This document shows positions 14,378 through 23,465 of a stretch of DNA of 64,000 nucleotides, one piece after another (within the stretch, counting starts at the first letter, position 1; each line of letters opens with the position of its first letter). The position numbers and the translations under genes are program-made. The notes beneath the pieces are model-generated. The model did not search any database. It had not been told where the DNA came from and was given only the letters and a program-made list of their open reading frames with translations. The stretch is from CAYVUB01 sp964454675. Lineage in GTDB: Bacteria > Bacteroidota > Bacteroidia > Flavobacteriales > Flavobacteriaceae. Where the stretch lies: contig CAYVUB010000015.1 in assembly GCA_964454675.1 (NCBI GenBank), positions 1 to 64,000 of the forward strand, written 5' to 3'.

Positions 14378-15760
14378 TTATAAATTTCTGACTGCGGCTT
14401 TAAATTGACGGCCTCTGTCTTCATAATTTTCAAACAAATCAAAACTTGCACATGCCGGCGACAACAAAACTGTATCACCTGCTTCTGCGAGTTTGTAAGC
14501 GATTTTCACCGCTTCGCTCATAAATTGGGTTTCAACAATCACATCAACCATTTTCCCAAAATTGTGCATCAACTTTTCATTGTCAACCCCAAGACAAATG
14601 ATGGCTTTTACTTTTTCATTCACAAACGGAAACAGTTCTTCATAATTATTGCCTTTGTCAACGCCGCCTACAATCCATACGGTAGGTGCTTCCATGCTTT
14701 CTAAAGCATAATATGTAGCGTTGACATTCGTTGCTTTTGAGTCGTTGATGTATTGCACTTTATTGATTTTAAGCACATACTCCAAACGGTGCTCAACACC
14801 TTGAAAATTTTCTAAACTTTCGCGGATGGTTTGCTTTCTTATTTTTAATAAGTGTGCAACCGTTGAAGCTGCCATCGCGTTTTTAATGTTGTGCTTTCCT
14901 TCTAATGCAAGATTTGCTGTTGACATAATAATTTGGTTATTATTAATTGTTATTTTAATATCTGTTTTGTCTAAATACGCACCGTTTTCAATAGTTTTTA
15001 TTAATGAAAATGGCAATAATGTCGATTGAACAGGATGCGTTTGCAGCCATTGGCTGATAACGACATCATCTGCGTCATAAATCAAATAATCCTCTTTGGT
15101 TTGATTCATTGCTATTCTGAATTTGGATGCTATATAATTTTCAAATTTGTAATCATATCTGTCCAAATGATCGGGTGTGATGTTGGTTATAACGGCTATA
15201 TGCGGTTTAAAATCAACAATGTCATCTAACTGAAAACTGCTGATTTCCAATACATAGTTATCATAATCGTGTTCTAAAATTTGTTTTGCAAAACTGTCGC
15301 CAATATTCCCCGACAACCCCACATTCAACTGTTGTTTCAGCAAATGATGTGTCATGGTTGCTGTGGTGGTTTTGCCATTGCTTCCGGTGACACCAACTAT
15401 AGTGGCATCTGTAAATCCTGAAGCAAATTCAATTTCAGAAACAACCAAAATTCCTTTTTCACGAATGGCTTTTACCATTGGTGCTTTATCAGGAATTCCG
15501 GGGCTTTTCATCACAATGCCGGCATTCAGAATTTTAGATTCTGTATGCTGCCCGTCTTCAAATTCAATCTCATTTTGTATAAGAACGTTTTTATAATTTT
15601 CTTTAATTATTCCTTTATCCGAAACAAAAACCTCATAGCCTTTTGCCTTTCCTAAAAGTGCTGTACCTATGCCACTTTCGCCTCCGCCGAGAATTACAAG
15701 CCTCCCAAACTCTCCAAAGGAGGGCTTTTCATTTTCATCATTATTTATTGCTTCATTCAT
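14378..15760 (-). CDS. murD: UDP-N-acetylmuramoyl-L-alanine--D-glutamate ligase (MurD)
   Basis: ATP-dependent cytosolic ligase adding D-Glu. The 460-aa protein contains the N-terminal fold GRLVILGGGESGIGTALL (19-36), MKSPGIPDKAPMV, the ATP loop GVTGSNGKTTTATMTHHLL (about 118-136), TNITPDHLDRY and EGKHNIKNAMAA. The family normally begins with the Rossmann strand (MRLVVLGGG); here about 18 residues precede it, and residues 12-21 (KPSFGEFGRL) are encoded by a palindromic repeat (15698-15727). No ATG or good alternative start lies between the repeat and the core. It sits 16 nt after mraY. Confidence 0.96.
   Translation of the reverse strand: MNEAINNDENEKPSFGEFGRLVILGGGESGIGTALLGKAKGYEVFVSDKGIIKENYKNVLIQNEIEFEDGQHTESKILNAGIVMKSPGIPDKAPMVKAIREKGILVVSEIEFASGFTDATIVGVTGSNGKTTTATMTHHLLKQQLNVGLSGNIGDSFAKQILEHDYDNYVLEISSFQLDDIVDFKPHIAVITNITPDHLDRYDYKFENYIASKFRIAMNQTKEDYLIYDADDVVISQWLQTHPVQSTLLPFSLIKTIENGAYLDKTDIKITINNNQIIMSTANLALEGKHNIKNAMAASTVAHLLKIRKQTIRESLENFQGVEHRLEYVLKINKVQYINDSKATNVNATYYALESMEAPTVWIVGGVDKGNNYEELFPFVNEKVKAIICLGVDNEKLMHNFGKMVDVIVETQFMSEAVKIAYKLAEAGDTVLLSPACASFDLFENYEDRGRQFKAAVRNL
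15698..15727. repeat. Palindromic repeat inside the 5' end of murD
   Basis: AAGCCTCCCAAACTCTCC followed by AAAGGAGGGCTTTT. Outer arms AAGCCTCC and GGAGGGCTT are complementary with one bulge. It is in frame with murD. Confidence 0.6.
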
Positions 15761-15776
15761 AATCTATCTTATGGCT

Positions 15777-17021
15777 TTATCGCAATTTCAAAGTCACAAT
15801 AGAAATGATTGCCAGAAAAATTCCGACAATCCAAAACCTTGTCACTATTTTACTTTCATGATATCCTGATTTTTGATAATGATGATGCAATGGCGACATT
15901 TTAAAAATGCGCCTGCCTTCGCCGTATTTCTTTCGGGTATATTTAAACCAACTTACTTGTAATATGACTGAAAGTGATTCTGCAAAGAAAATTCCACACA
16001 ATACCGGAATTAGCAATTCTTTTCTAACCGCTATCGCAATTACGGCAATCACACCACCAATGGTCAAACTTCCTGTATCGCCCATAAATACTTGTGCCGG
16101 ATAGGTATTGTACCATAAAAATCCTATCAGGGCCCCAATGAAAGCCGCCGTGAAAATTACCAACTCACCCAAACTCGGAATAAACATAATGTTCAAATAA
16201 TCTGAAAACCCAATGTTGCCCGACACAAAAGCGAAAATGGCAAGTGCCAAGACTATTATTGCTGAACTTCCTGCTGCAAGGCCATCAATGCCATCGGTTA
16301 AATTGGCACCATTGGAAACCGCTGTTACAATAAAAATGACGATTGGAATAAAAATGAGCCAAGCGTATTTAGTATAATCATTGCCCATCCACGAGATCAA
16401 TTCGGCATAATCAAACTCATTGTTTTTTACAAACGGAATGGTTGTTTTGGTTGATTTTTCTTCTGTTTTGATTTTTGTAATAGCTACGGCAGTATTATCA
16501 TCAGAAGTTATTTCATTTACGATTACTGTTTGCGGTGTATCAACTTTTACCGTAACTCCCGGATGAAAATACATGATTGCACCCACAAAAATGCCCAAAC
16601 CTACTTGTCCTAATATTTTGAATCGTCCTTTTAATCCTTCTTTATCTTTTTTGAAAACCTTGATATAATCGTCAAGAAAACCTATCAAACCCATCCAAAG
16701 CAAAGTGACAATCAGCATAATCACATAAATATTGTCTAATCTTGCCAATAACAATACAGGAATTAAGGTCGCAAAAATGATGATGATACCACCCATCGTT
16801 GGCGTACCTGCCTTTTCAACTTGTCCTGCCAAGCCTAAATCTCTTACGGTTTCTCCAACTTGCTGACGACGCAAATAACCGATGATTCTTTTTCCGAAAA
16901 TAGTTGAAAACAACAATGACAATAATATAGCCATAGCAGCCCTGAAGGTGATGTATTGAAACAATCCGGCACCAGGAATTTCATAATGTTTTTCTAAATA
17001 TTCAAATAAGTAATACAGCAT
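15777..17021 (-). CDS. mraY: Phospho-MurNAc-pentapeptide transferase (MraY)
   Basis: Integral membrane enzyme making lipid I from UDP-MurNAc-pentapeptide and undecaprenyl phosphate. The 414-aa protein shows GTPTMGGIIII (about 72-82), LIGFLDDYIKVFKKDKEGL (about 112-130), NLTDGIDGLAAGSSA (about 240-254, catalytic Asp region), VFMGDTGSLTIGG (about 312-324) and the His-rich SPLHHHYQKSG near the end. It is about 50 aa longer than E. coli MraY because of a polar insert around residues 155-205, typical of Bacteroidota. Its start shares a base with the murE stop. Confidence 0.96.
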   Translation of the reverse strand: MLYYLFEYLEKHYEIPGAGLFQYITFRAAMAILLSLLFSTIFGKRIIGYLRRQQVGETVRDLGLAGQVEKAGTPTMGGIIIIFATLIPVLLLARLDNIYVIMLIVTLLWMGLIGFLDDYIKVFKKDKEGLKGRFKILGQVGLGIFVGAIMYFHPGVTVKVDTPQTVIVNEITSDDNTAVAITKIKTEEKSTKTTIPFVKNNEFDYAELISWMGNDYTKYAWLIFIPIVIFIVTAVSNGANLTDGIDGLAAGSSAIIVLALAIFAFVSGNIGFSDYLNIMFIPSLGELVIFTAAFIGALIGFLWYNTYPAQVFMGDTGSLTIGGVIAVIAIAVRKELLIPVLCGIFFAESLSVILQVSWFKYTRKKYGEGRRIFKMSPLHHHYQKSGYHESKIVTRFWIVGIFLAIISIVTLKLR

Positions 17022-18484
17022 TATTTCTCTAACTGTTTTAAAAATTCTTGTACTGTTTTATAATCATCAAAATCAAATCGTTCGCCTTTGATTTCCTGAT
17101 AAGTTTCATGACCTTTTCCGGCAATTAAAATGATGTCGTTTGCTTGTGCCATTTGACAGGCCGTTTTTATAGCTTGCTTTCTATCAACAATAGAAAGTAT
17201 CTTTTTAAAATTTTGAGGTTCTACACCTTTTTCAATATCTTCAATGATGGTTTCAGGGACTTCACTACGCGGATTATCGCTCGTAAAAATGACTTTGGTA
17301 CTCAATGCCGATGCAATGTTTCCCATTTTTGGGCGTTTGGTTTTATCTCTATCGCCGCCACAACCTACAACCGTAATGAGCTCTTCATTTTTTGTGCGAA
17401 TACTGTTGATGGTTTCCAGCACATTTTGCAACGCATCAGGTGTGTGGGCATAATCTACAATGGCAGTTATTTTTTCATCGGAAATCACATATTGAAAACG
17501 TCCTGCGACACTTTCCAACTCGCTTATCAAACGTAAATTCTCTACTTTTTCAAGACCTAACAATTCCGCAGCAGCGTAAATGGCAAGGATGTTATAGGCG
17601 TTAAAATTGCCTATCAAACGTGTCCAGACTTCATTGTCATTGATTTTAAGCAACAAGCCTGACAGTTGGTTTTCCAGAATTTGCGCTCTGTAATCGGCAT
17701 AAGATTTTAAAGCATAGGTATATTTTGCGGCTTTAGTATTTTGAAGCATTATCAAGCCGTTTTTATCATCAATATTTACCAATGCAAATGCTTTGGACGG
17801 CAACTTATCAAAGAACAATTTCTTCACATCACGATAGTCTGCGAAGGTGTCGTGATAGTCTAAATGATCGTGTGATAAATTGGTAAAAATGCCGCCTTCA
17901 AAGTGCAAACCTTCGGTTCTGTTTTGATGAATACCGTGCGAGCTCACTTCCATAAAGCAAAACTCAACACCTTCATCATTCATCAAATTCAAATAATAAT
18001 TAATGGTCAAAGAATCGGGTGTGGTATGTGTCGCTTTATATTCTTTTTCATCAACCAAAATTTTCACAGTAGATAATAAGCCCACTTTGTATCCTGCTTT
18101 TTTAAACAGCTGATACAACAACGTGGCTACAGTGGTTTTTCCATTGGTACCGGTAATACCAACTAATTTCAGGTTTTCTGAAGGATTTTTATAATAATTG
18201 GAAGCCATAAATGCTAAAGCACTACTTGCGCTTTCAACTTCTATATATGTAATACCGTTTTGTAAATTATCGGGTAATGTTTCACAAACAATGGCAATAG
18301 CACCATTATCAATAGCTATATCAATAAAATCATGTCCATCGGAAGCTGCACCTTTGATAGCTACAAACACATCGTTTTTTGAAACTTTTCGTGAGTCAAA
18401 ATTCAAAGCGTTTACCGGCACACTTGTACTTCCTGCAACGGCATTGATGGTTACTTTATATAATATGTCTTTTAACTCTTGCAT
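17021..18484 (-). CDS. murE: UDP-MurNAc-L-Ala-D-Glu--meso-DAP ligase (MurE)
   Basis: ATP-dependent ligase adding the third residue of the peptide stem. The 487-aa protein has NFDSRKVSKNDVFVAIKG (28-45), the ATP loop TGTNGKTT (111-118), TNLSHDHLDYH (about 206-216), IVDYAHTPDALQ and DNPRSE (about 405). The DNPR motif is the one associated with meso-diaminopimelate rather than lysine, so meso-DAP peptidoglycan is inferred. It overlaps the ftsI end and mraY start by one base each. Confidence 0.96.
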   Translation of the reverse strand: MQELKDILYKVTINAVAGSTSVPVNALNFDSRKVSKNDVFVAIKGAASDGHDFIDIAIDNGAIAIVCETLPDNLQNGITYIEVESASSALAFMASNYYKNPSENLKLVGITGTNGKTTVATLLYQLFKKAGYKVGLLSTVKILVDEKEYKATHTTPDSLTINYYLNLMNDEGVEFCFMEVSSHGIHQNRTEGLHFEGGIFTNLSHDHLDYHDTFADYRDVKKLFFDKLPSKAFALVNIDDKNGLIMLQNTKAAKYTYALKSYADYRAQILENQLSGLLLKINDNEVWTRLIGNFNAYNILAIYAAAELLGLEKVENLRLISELESVAGRFQYVISDEKITAIVDYAHTPDALQNVLETINSIRTKNEELITVVGCGGDRDKTKRPKMGNIASALSTKVIFTSDNPRSEVPETIIEDIEKGVEPQNFKKILSIVDRKQAIKTACQMAQANDIILIAGKGHETYQEIKGERFDFDDYKTVQEFLKQLEK

Positions 18485-20487
18485 TAAATTGCTAAAACAA
18501 TGGTTTGATTTTTTTGAACTTTAACTCCTTTTTCTACAGATTGCGCTTTGACTATGCCCACGCCTTGCATTTTAACTTTCAGCCCCATATTTTCAAGTAG
18601 TGCCAAAGCATCCATAGCCGGCATCCCTACCACATTCGGCATTTCCGTAACATGGTTTTTTGCCACATCATAATAGGTTTCAAATTCATTTTCTACGATA
18701 GTATTTTTAAAATCGATGGATTTGATTTCGTCTATCAATGGTGTATCTGTAAAAATCTTTTGAGCTATTTTTTTAAATACCGGTCCGGATACATCGGCAC
18801 CATAATATCCTACACTTTTATCGGGCTCGTGGATGACCACAATACACGAATATTTAGGATTATCTGCCGGAAAAAATCCTGCAAAAGATGATATATAACT
18901 CAGCTTATCTTTTTGTGCATAATCTTTTTGACAGGTTCCTGTTTTTCCTGCCATTGAAAAATTTGGCGAATACAATTTGTGTCCTGTTCCGTGAGGTTTT
19001 TCCACAACATTTTCAAGCAATTTCCTAACTTTTGCAATGGTTTCTTTTGAACATATTTGCGGGTTTATCACTTCCTTTTTGAACGGTACAATGGTTTTAT
19101 CAAACTCACGCACTTCTCTGAGGAATTGTGGTTTTACCATTTCGCCGTCATTAGCAATAGCATTATAAAACGTCAATGTTTGCAATGGTGTAAGTGATAC
19201 ACCATAACCATAAGCCATCCATTGCAGTGCGATACCGCTCCAACGCTTTTTGTTGTTTGGATGTGGTATAATCGGATCCGGCTCGCCCAAAATAGGTAAG
19301 TCCAATTTCTTATTGAGGCTCATAGAATTCAAACGCTCCACAAACTTTTTAGGGTTTTTGCTGTAATGTTCATCTATGACTGCAACAATCCCTGTATTTG
19401 ATGAGACTTCAAAAGCTTTTGCGAGTGTTATTTTTCCGTAACCGCCATTTCTTGAATCCCTCACTTTTTTACCGTAAAATGACAAAACTCCTTGTTTGGT
19501 ATCAACCACATCACTGGTATCAACCACTTTATCTTCAAGTGCTGCCGTTAAAGCCATTAACTTGAATGTAGAACCGGGTTCGTGCGATTCGCCAACGGCA
19601 TAATTCAATCGTTCGTAATAATATCCATCAGCATTTCTACCAAGATTTGAAATAGCTTTAATTTCACCTGTTTTGGTTTCCATTACAATCACACAACCAT
19701 GGTCTGCTTTATATTTTTCGAGCTGTTCTAAAAGTGCGTGATGCGCAATATCCTGAATATTGACATCTATGGTTGTATAAACATCATAGCCGTCTTTTGG
19801 TTCTACTTCATTAAAATCGGCAATAGGTTTCCATTGTCCTTGACCAATGCGTTGTTTTAAACGCTTGCCATCTGTACCGCGTAAATATTGTACACCAAAA
19901 GCACCATCAATACCGGCTCTTGTAACGGTACCATCATCACTAAATCTTTCATACCCAATGGAACGCTGCGCAATGCCGCCCATTGGATGCTCACGTTTGG
20001 TGGTTTGCTCAACAATCAAACCGCCTTTAAAAGCACCAAGGCTGAGCAACGGGAAATTTCTGATACGGGTATAATCTGTATAGTTGATATTTCTTGCTAT
20101 AAGGAAATACCTGTTTTTGTTAGCACGCGCTTTTCTTATTTCATTTTGGTAATAGCCTGATGGTTTGCCTGTGTATTTTGACAAAGAATCACTAAGCGGT
20201 TTCAGGTTTGCTTCAAAAACTTTTGTTGCAGGTGCCAACGCATCCAAACGAATATCATACTTAGGAATAGATGTTGCCAGTAAACTACCATCGGACGAAT
20301 ACACATTACCACGATTTGCAGGAATGACCACATTTTTTACGGTACGCTTTTCTGCCATTTCACGGTATTTATCTCCTTGAATAAACTGAATGCTTAGCAG
20401 CTTAAACACTACCAGAAACGCAAACACAAACAAGCATCCTGAGACGAAGTATAATTTGTTTAGTATGTTTTTTTCTGTGGTAGCCAC
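18484..20487 (-). CDS. ftsI: Division-specific class B penicillin-binding protein (FtsI/PBP3) with PASTA domain
   Basis: Septal DD-transpeptidase anchored by one N-terminal membrane segment (about 12-33). After the pedestal (RGNVYSSDGSLLATS, 59-73) comes the transpeptidase domain with SxxK STFK (306-309), SSN (362-364) and KTGT (515-518). Residues about 606-667 form a single PASTA domain (MPNVVGMPAMDALALLENMG). E. coli FtsI lacks PASTA; Bacteroidota FtsI commonly has one. 667 aa fits. It is 2 nt after ftsL and overlaps murE. Confidence 0.96.
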   Translation of the reverse strand: MATTEKNILNKLYFVSGCLFVFAFLVVFKLLSIQFIQGDKYREMAEKRTVKNVVIPANRGNVYSSDGSLLATSIPKYDIRLDALAPATKVFEANLKPLSDSLSKYTGKPSGYYQNEIRKARANKNRYFLIARNINYTDYTRIRNFPLLSLGAFKGGLIVEQTTKREHPMGGIAQRSIGYERFSDDGTVTRAGIDGAFGVQYLRGTDGKRLKQRIGQGQWKPIADFNEVEPKDGYDVYTTIDVNIQDIAHHALLEQLEKYKADHGCVIVMETKTGEIKAISNLGRNADGYYYERLNYAVGESHEPGSTFKLMALTAALEDKVVDTSDVVDTKQGVLSFYGKKVRDSRNGGYGKITLAKAFEVSSNTGIVAVIDEHYSKNPKKFVERLNSMSLNKKLDLPILGEPDPIIPHPNNKKRWSGIALQWMAYGYGVSLTPLQTLTFYNAIANDGEMVKPQFLREVREFDKTIVPFKKEVINPQICSKETIAKVRKLLENVVEKPHGTGHKLYSPNFSMAGKTGTCQKDYAQKDKLSYISSFAGFFPADNPKYSCIVVIHEPDKSVGYYGADVSGPVFKKIAQKIFTDTPLIDEIKSIDFKNTIVENEFETYYDVAKNHVTEMPNVVGMPAMDALALLENMGLKVKMQGVGIVKAQSVEKGVKVQKNQTIVLAI

Positions 20488-20489
20488 TT

Positions 20490-20810
20490 TTATTGTTCTT
20501 GAGATGTTACTTTAATTTTTTGAGGCGGAATTACCGATGGTTTAATCTCTTTTTCTGCCATTTTTTTTACGATTGCCGATTCCATTTTAAGTCTCATAAG
20601 CTTTGAGCGCCCATCAACAAAAGCCGAACGCCATTCTTTCACTTCATCACCCAAACGTGCAATGTCATGCACTTTTTTATCGGCACTGTGCGAGCTTGCA
20701 ATCATTACCAAAGCCAGCACAGAAATAAAAATGATGATTCGCCAGTTTTTGAATGAATCATCACTTATCAGGAATTTTCCTTTTAATATGCTGTAAATAC
20801 TTTGTTTCAT
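20490..20810 (-). CDS. ftsL: FtsL-like divisome protein
   Basis: A 106-aa bitopic protein: a short basic cytoplasmic part, one membrane segment (about 24-41, WRIIIFISVLALVMIASS) and a periplasmic helical region with coiled-coil character (DEVKEWRSAFVDGRSKLMRLKMES). FtsL sequences diverge strongly; the call relies on size, topology and location between rsmH and ftsI. A conserved upstream spacer contains a dcw repeat. Confidence 0.85.
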   Translation of the reverse strand: MKQSIYSILKGKFLISDDSFKNWRIIIFISVLALVMIASSHSADKKVHDIARLGDEVKEWRSAFVDGRSKLMRLKMESAIVKKMAEKEIKPSVIPPQKIKVTSQEQ

Positions 20811-20902
20811 CTGTTCAATTCTATTGTTTTTTAAAGGTCAGATGCAATGCCACGATTATCATTCTGACTAGTTTGATGATTTTGCCCTTGGCATTTCATA
20901 AG

Positions 20903-20938
20903 CCCATTGTCCTTCGGACATCTTCCCTAAGGGGAGAA
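20903..20938. repeat. dcw repeat element between rsmH and ftsL
   Basis: CCCATTGTCCTTCGGACA followed by TCTTCCCTAAGGGGAGAA, nearly identical to 14266-14298 and similar to 12965-12998. It lies just downstream of the rsmH stop. Confidence 0.65.
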
Positions 20939-20949
20939 TTAATATGAAT

Positions 20950-21846
20950 TCATAATTTTTGAGCAACACGAAGTTTTGCACTTCTTGCTCTGCTGTTTTC
21001 TTTTATTTCGGCGTTTGACGGTACAATCAGATTTCCTGTTTTTTTGAACGGCACTTCAAAATTTCCAAACATATCCCGCTCGGGTTCGCCTTCAAAAAGT
21101 CCGTTGCGCATAAACCGTTTTACCAATCTGTCTTCGAGCGAGTGATACGAAATACAACTCAACCGCCCGCCGGGTTTCAAAATTTCAAGGCTTTGCAGCA
21201 ATAATTCCTTTAAAGCTTCTATTTCCTGATTGACCTCGATGCGGATGGCCTGATAAATTTGAGCCAAGACTTTATTTTCGTGCTTGTGCTGTAAAAATCG
21301 TTTCAACACTTCTTTTAAATGCTCACTTGATTTTATCTCACCTTTTGTTCTCTCTTCAATAATCACTCTTGCCATTGCCGGTGCCTGACGCAATTCGCCA
21401 TACTGAAAAAACACCTGCTTTAACTGTTCTTCATCATAATTATTAATGACATGGTATGCCGATAATGTGCTATCCTGATTCATCCGCATATCCAAATCGG
21501 CTTCAAAGCGTGTTGAAAACCCGCGTTCGGCAACATCAAACTGATGTGACGACACACCAAAATCTGCCAAAATTCCATCTACCTGTTTTATACCGTGAAA
21601 CCTCAAGAAACGTTTTATGAATCTGAAATTTTCGTTGATAAGCAAAAAGCGCGAATCGTCAATTGTATTTAAAAGAGCGTCTTTATCCTGGTCAAAAGCT
21701 ACAAGCCTTCCGTTTACACCCAGCCGTTTTAAAATTTCGCGACTGTGACCGCCACCACCAAAAGTGACATCAACATACACACCATCCGGCTTGATGTCCA
21801 AACCGTCAACCGCTTCTTTTAATAAAACCGGATTATGATATATCAT
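20950..21846 (-). CDS. rsmH: 16S rRNA (cytosine-1402-N4)-methyltransferase RsmH (MraW)
   Basis: SAM-dependent methyltransferase modifying C1402 of 16S rRNA in the P site. About 298 aa, starting MIYHNPVLLKEAVDGL, with the SAM loop VDVTFGGGGHSREIL (about 25-39), ADFGVSSHQFD (about 98-108) and GGRLSCISYHSLEDRLVK near residues 228-245. The frame is open to an ATG at 21855 (MITMIYHNP), but the family start MxYHNPVLL favours 21846. It overlaps the end of mraZ, consistent with an mraZ-rsmH couple at the head of the dcw operon. Confidence 0.95.
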   Translation of the reverse strand: MIYHNPVLLKEAVDGLDIKPDGVYVDVTFGGGGHSREILKRLGVNGRLVAFDQDKDALLNTIDDSRFLLINENFRFIKRFLRFHGIKQVDGILADFGVSSHQFDVAERGFSTRFEADLDMRMNQDSTLSAYHVINNYDEEQLKQVFFQYGELRQAPAMARVIIEERTKGEIKSSEHLKEVLKRFLQHKHENKVLAQIYQAIRIEVNQEIEALKELLLQSLEILKPGGRLSCISYHSLEDRLVKRFMRNGLFEGEPERDMFGNFEVPFKKTGNLIVPSNAEIKENSRARSAKLRVAQKL

Positions 21847-22300
21847 CGTTATCATCTTGTCCCATTACTTCTTCGGCCAAACCGGCAAAATCATTGGCTG
21901 CATCATCAATAGCCTTTTCATAGTTTTGTTTATCCCAAATCTCAACAATGTTAATTGCTGATGACACCACTATATCCTTGTTGATATTAGCAAACACCAT
22001 TAAATCTTTTGGAACAAGCAAACGTCCTGCGCTGTCCACTTCAACAACTTTTACACCGGCCGTAAAACGACGGATAAAATCATTGTTTTTCTTTTTAAAG
22101 CGGTTGAGCCTGTTCATTTTTTGCATCAAAACCTCCCATTCTGCCATTGGATAGAGCTCCAAACACGCCTGAAAAACAGCACGCTTCAATACAAATCCAT
22201 TCTGCAACGCAGGCGACAGCTGCTTTTTTATTGCAGCCGGAAGCATTAACCTTCCTTTGGTATCTACTTTACATTCGTATGTGCCTATCAATGCGTTCAA
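21833..22300 (-). CDS. mraZ: Transcriptional regulator MraZ
   Basis: A 155-aa protein with two SpoVT/AbrB-like DNA-binding repeats: about residues 5-50 (GTYECKVDTKGRLMLPAAIK) and 80-125 (VVEVDSAGRLLVPKDLMVF). MraZ forms a ring oligomer that binds short direct repeats upstream of its own operon and regulates dcw expression. Three exact 10-bp boxes are present at 22351-22380, upstream of this gene, so autoregulation is well supported. It is the first gene of the 13-gene dcw cluster here. Confidence 0.95.
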   Translation of the reverse strand: MNALIGTYECKVDTKGRLMLPAAIKKQLSPALQNGFVLKRAVFQACLELYPMAEWEVLMQKMNRLNRFKKKNNDFIRRFTAGVKVVEVDSAGRLLVPKDLMVFANINKDIVVSSAINIVEIWDKQNYEKAIDDAANDFAGLAEEVMGQDDNDDIS

Positions 22301-22333
22301 AATGATTCTTTTGGGTATTTATCCACGACGATT

Positions 22334-22341
22334 CAAATATA
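22334..22341 (-). promoter_or_regulatory. Candidate -7 element of the dcw operon
   Basis: On the minus strand TATATTTG matches TAnnTTTG. It lies 34 nt upstream of the mraZ ATG. The -33 region would fall within the MraZ boxes; no separate TTG is visible. Confidence 0.6.
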
Positions 22342-22350
22342 TTGAAAATA

Positions 22351-22380
22351 TTACCACTTTTTACCACTTTTTACCACTTT
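22351..22380 (-). promoter_or_regulatory. MraZ operator, three 10-bp boxes
   Basis: On the plus strand TTACCACTTT occurs three times in perfect tandem; on the minus strand this is AAAGTGG plus a 3-nt spacer, three times. This matches the box and spacing published for mollicute MraZ and is analogous to the TGGG repeats bound by E. coli MraZ. It overlaps the expected -33 region, which suggests repression. Confidence 0.85.
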
Positions 22381-22593
22381 TGTTGATAAGTTTTTAATTA
22401 TTCTGAAATTTTCAGAATGCTTTAGAATTTTACCATAAATCAACTATTTGATATTCAGATTTTTAAAAATGAATAGGAAATTTAGAAACCGTTTTTGATA
22501 AGTGAGAAATAATGGTTCCAAACGAGATAAAAAATGAAGAATACCACTACTAATAATATTTACTTCAATAGATATTAACTAAATTTATTTATG

Positions 22594-22601
22594 TAGATTT
22601 G
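22594..22601 (+). promoter_or_regulatory. Candidate -7 element of the hydrolase-engB pair
   Basis: TAGATTTG fits TAnnTTTG, 28 nt before the ATG of the hydrolase gene. The rest of the divergent 329-bp spacer 22301-22629 is AT-rich and shows nothing else besides the MraZ control region. Confidence 0.4.
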
Positions 22602-22629
22602 TTTTTTTACGAAAAGAGCTCCCTAACAG

Positions 22630-23394
22630 ATGAAAAACTTCTTAAAGAAAGAAAAAAAATACAGTTATTTAGAATTTGGCGAGGGCAAGCCTATTGTGGT
22701 GTTGCACGGATTAATGGGCGGATTGAGTAATTTTGATTCTGTAGCACAGTATTTTGGCAACAAAGGCTATCAGGTTATTATCCCCGAATTACCAATATAC
22801 AGCATGTCATTACTTAAAACCAACGTGAAAAGTTTTGCTAAATACCTGCACGATTTTATTGCCCACAAAGAGCTTGACAATGTCATTTTACTTGGAAATT
22901 CACTTGGCGGCCATATCGGGTTGTACCACACAAAACTATTTCCTGAAAAAGTTAAAGCTTTGGTAATCACAGGAAGTTCAGGGCTTTATGAAAGCGCAAT
23001 GGGCGGCGGTTACACAAAAAGAGGTGATTATGAGGTTATTAAGAAAAAAGCTCAGGAAGTATTTTACGACCCCGAAGTAGCAACAAAAGAGATTGTTGAT
23101 GAAGTGTATGCAACGGTTAACGACAGAAATAAACTTATAAAAACGCTTGCTATTGCAAAAAGTGCCATACGTCATAACATGGCAAAAGATTTGCCGAATA
23201 TCAAAATCCCTACATGTATTATCTGGGGCAAAAATGACAATGTAACACCTCCGGATGTTGCTATAGAATTTAATGAATTACTCCCTGATTCTGATTTGTT
23301 TTGGATTGACAAATGCGGTCACGCAGCCATGATGGAACATCCTGATGAATTTAATAAAATTCTTGATGAGTGGTTTCAAAAGAAAAAAATTTAA
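22630..23394 (+). CDS. Alpha/beta hydrolase
   Basis: A 254-aa cytosolic alpha/beta-hydrolase fold enzyme. Visible: oxyanion region VVLHGLMGG (23-31), nucleophile elbow GNSLGG with Ser91, an acid in WGKNDNVTPP (Asp about 202) and the catalytic His in KCGHAAMMEHP (about 229). It resembles the MhpC/PldB-like group, but the substrate cannot be predicted. It is divergent from mraZ and is followed after about 70 nt by engB in the same direction, a neighbourhood I recall in flavobacteria. Confidence 0.9.
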   Translation: MKNFLKKEKKYSYLEFGEGKPIVVLHGLMGGLSNFDSVAQYFGNKGYQVIIPELPIYSMSLLKTNVKSFAKYLHDFIAHKELDNVILLGNSLGGHIGLYHTKLFPEKVKALVITGSSGLYESAMGGGYTKRGDYEVIKKKAQEVFYDPEVATKEIVDEVYATVNDRNKLIKTLAIAKSAIRHNMAKDLPNIKIPTCIIWGKNDNVTPPDVAIEFNELLPDSDLFWIDKCGHAAMMEHPDEFNKILDEWFQKKKI

Positions 23395-23465
23395 AAGAAA
23401 CTCCAATTTTAAATTCCATGTCTGCCTAATTCCAAGTGTTGACATTTGGATAAATTAAGGAAACA

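Noticed and set aside
22351..22380. Possible start of a CRISPR-like or satellite array
   Set aside because: Three 10-bp units without spacers match MraZ boxes and promoter position; not a CRISPR.
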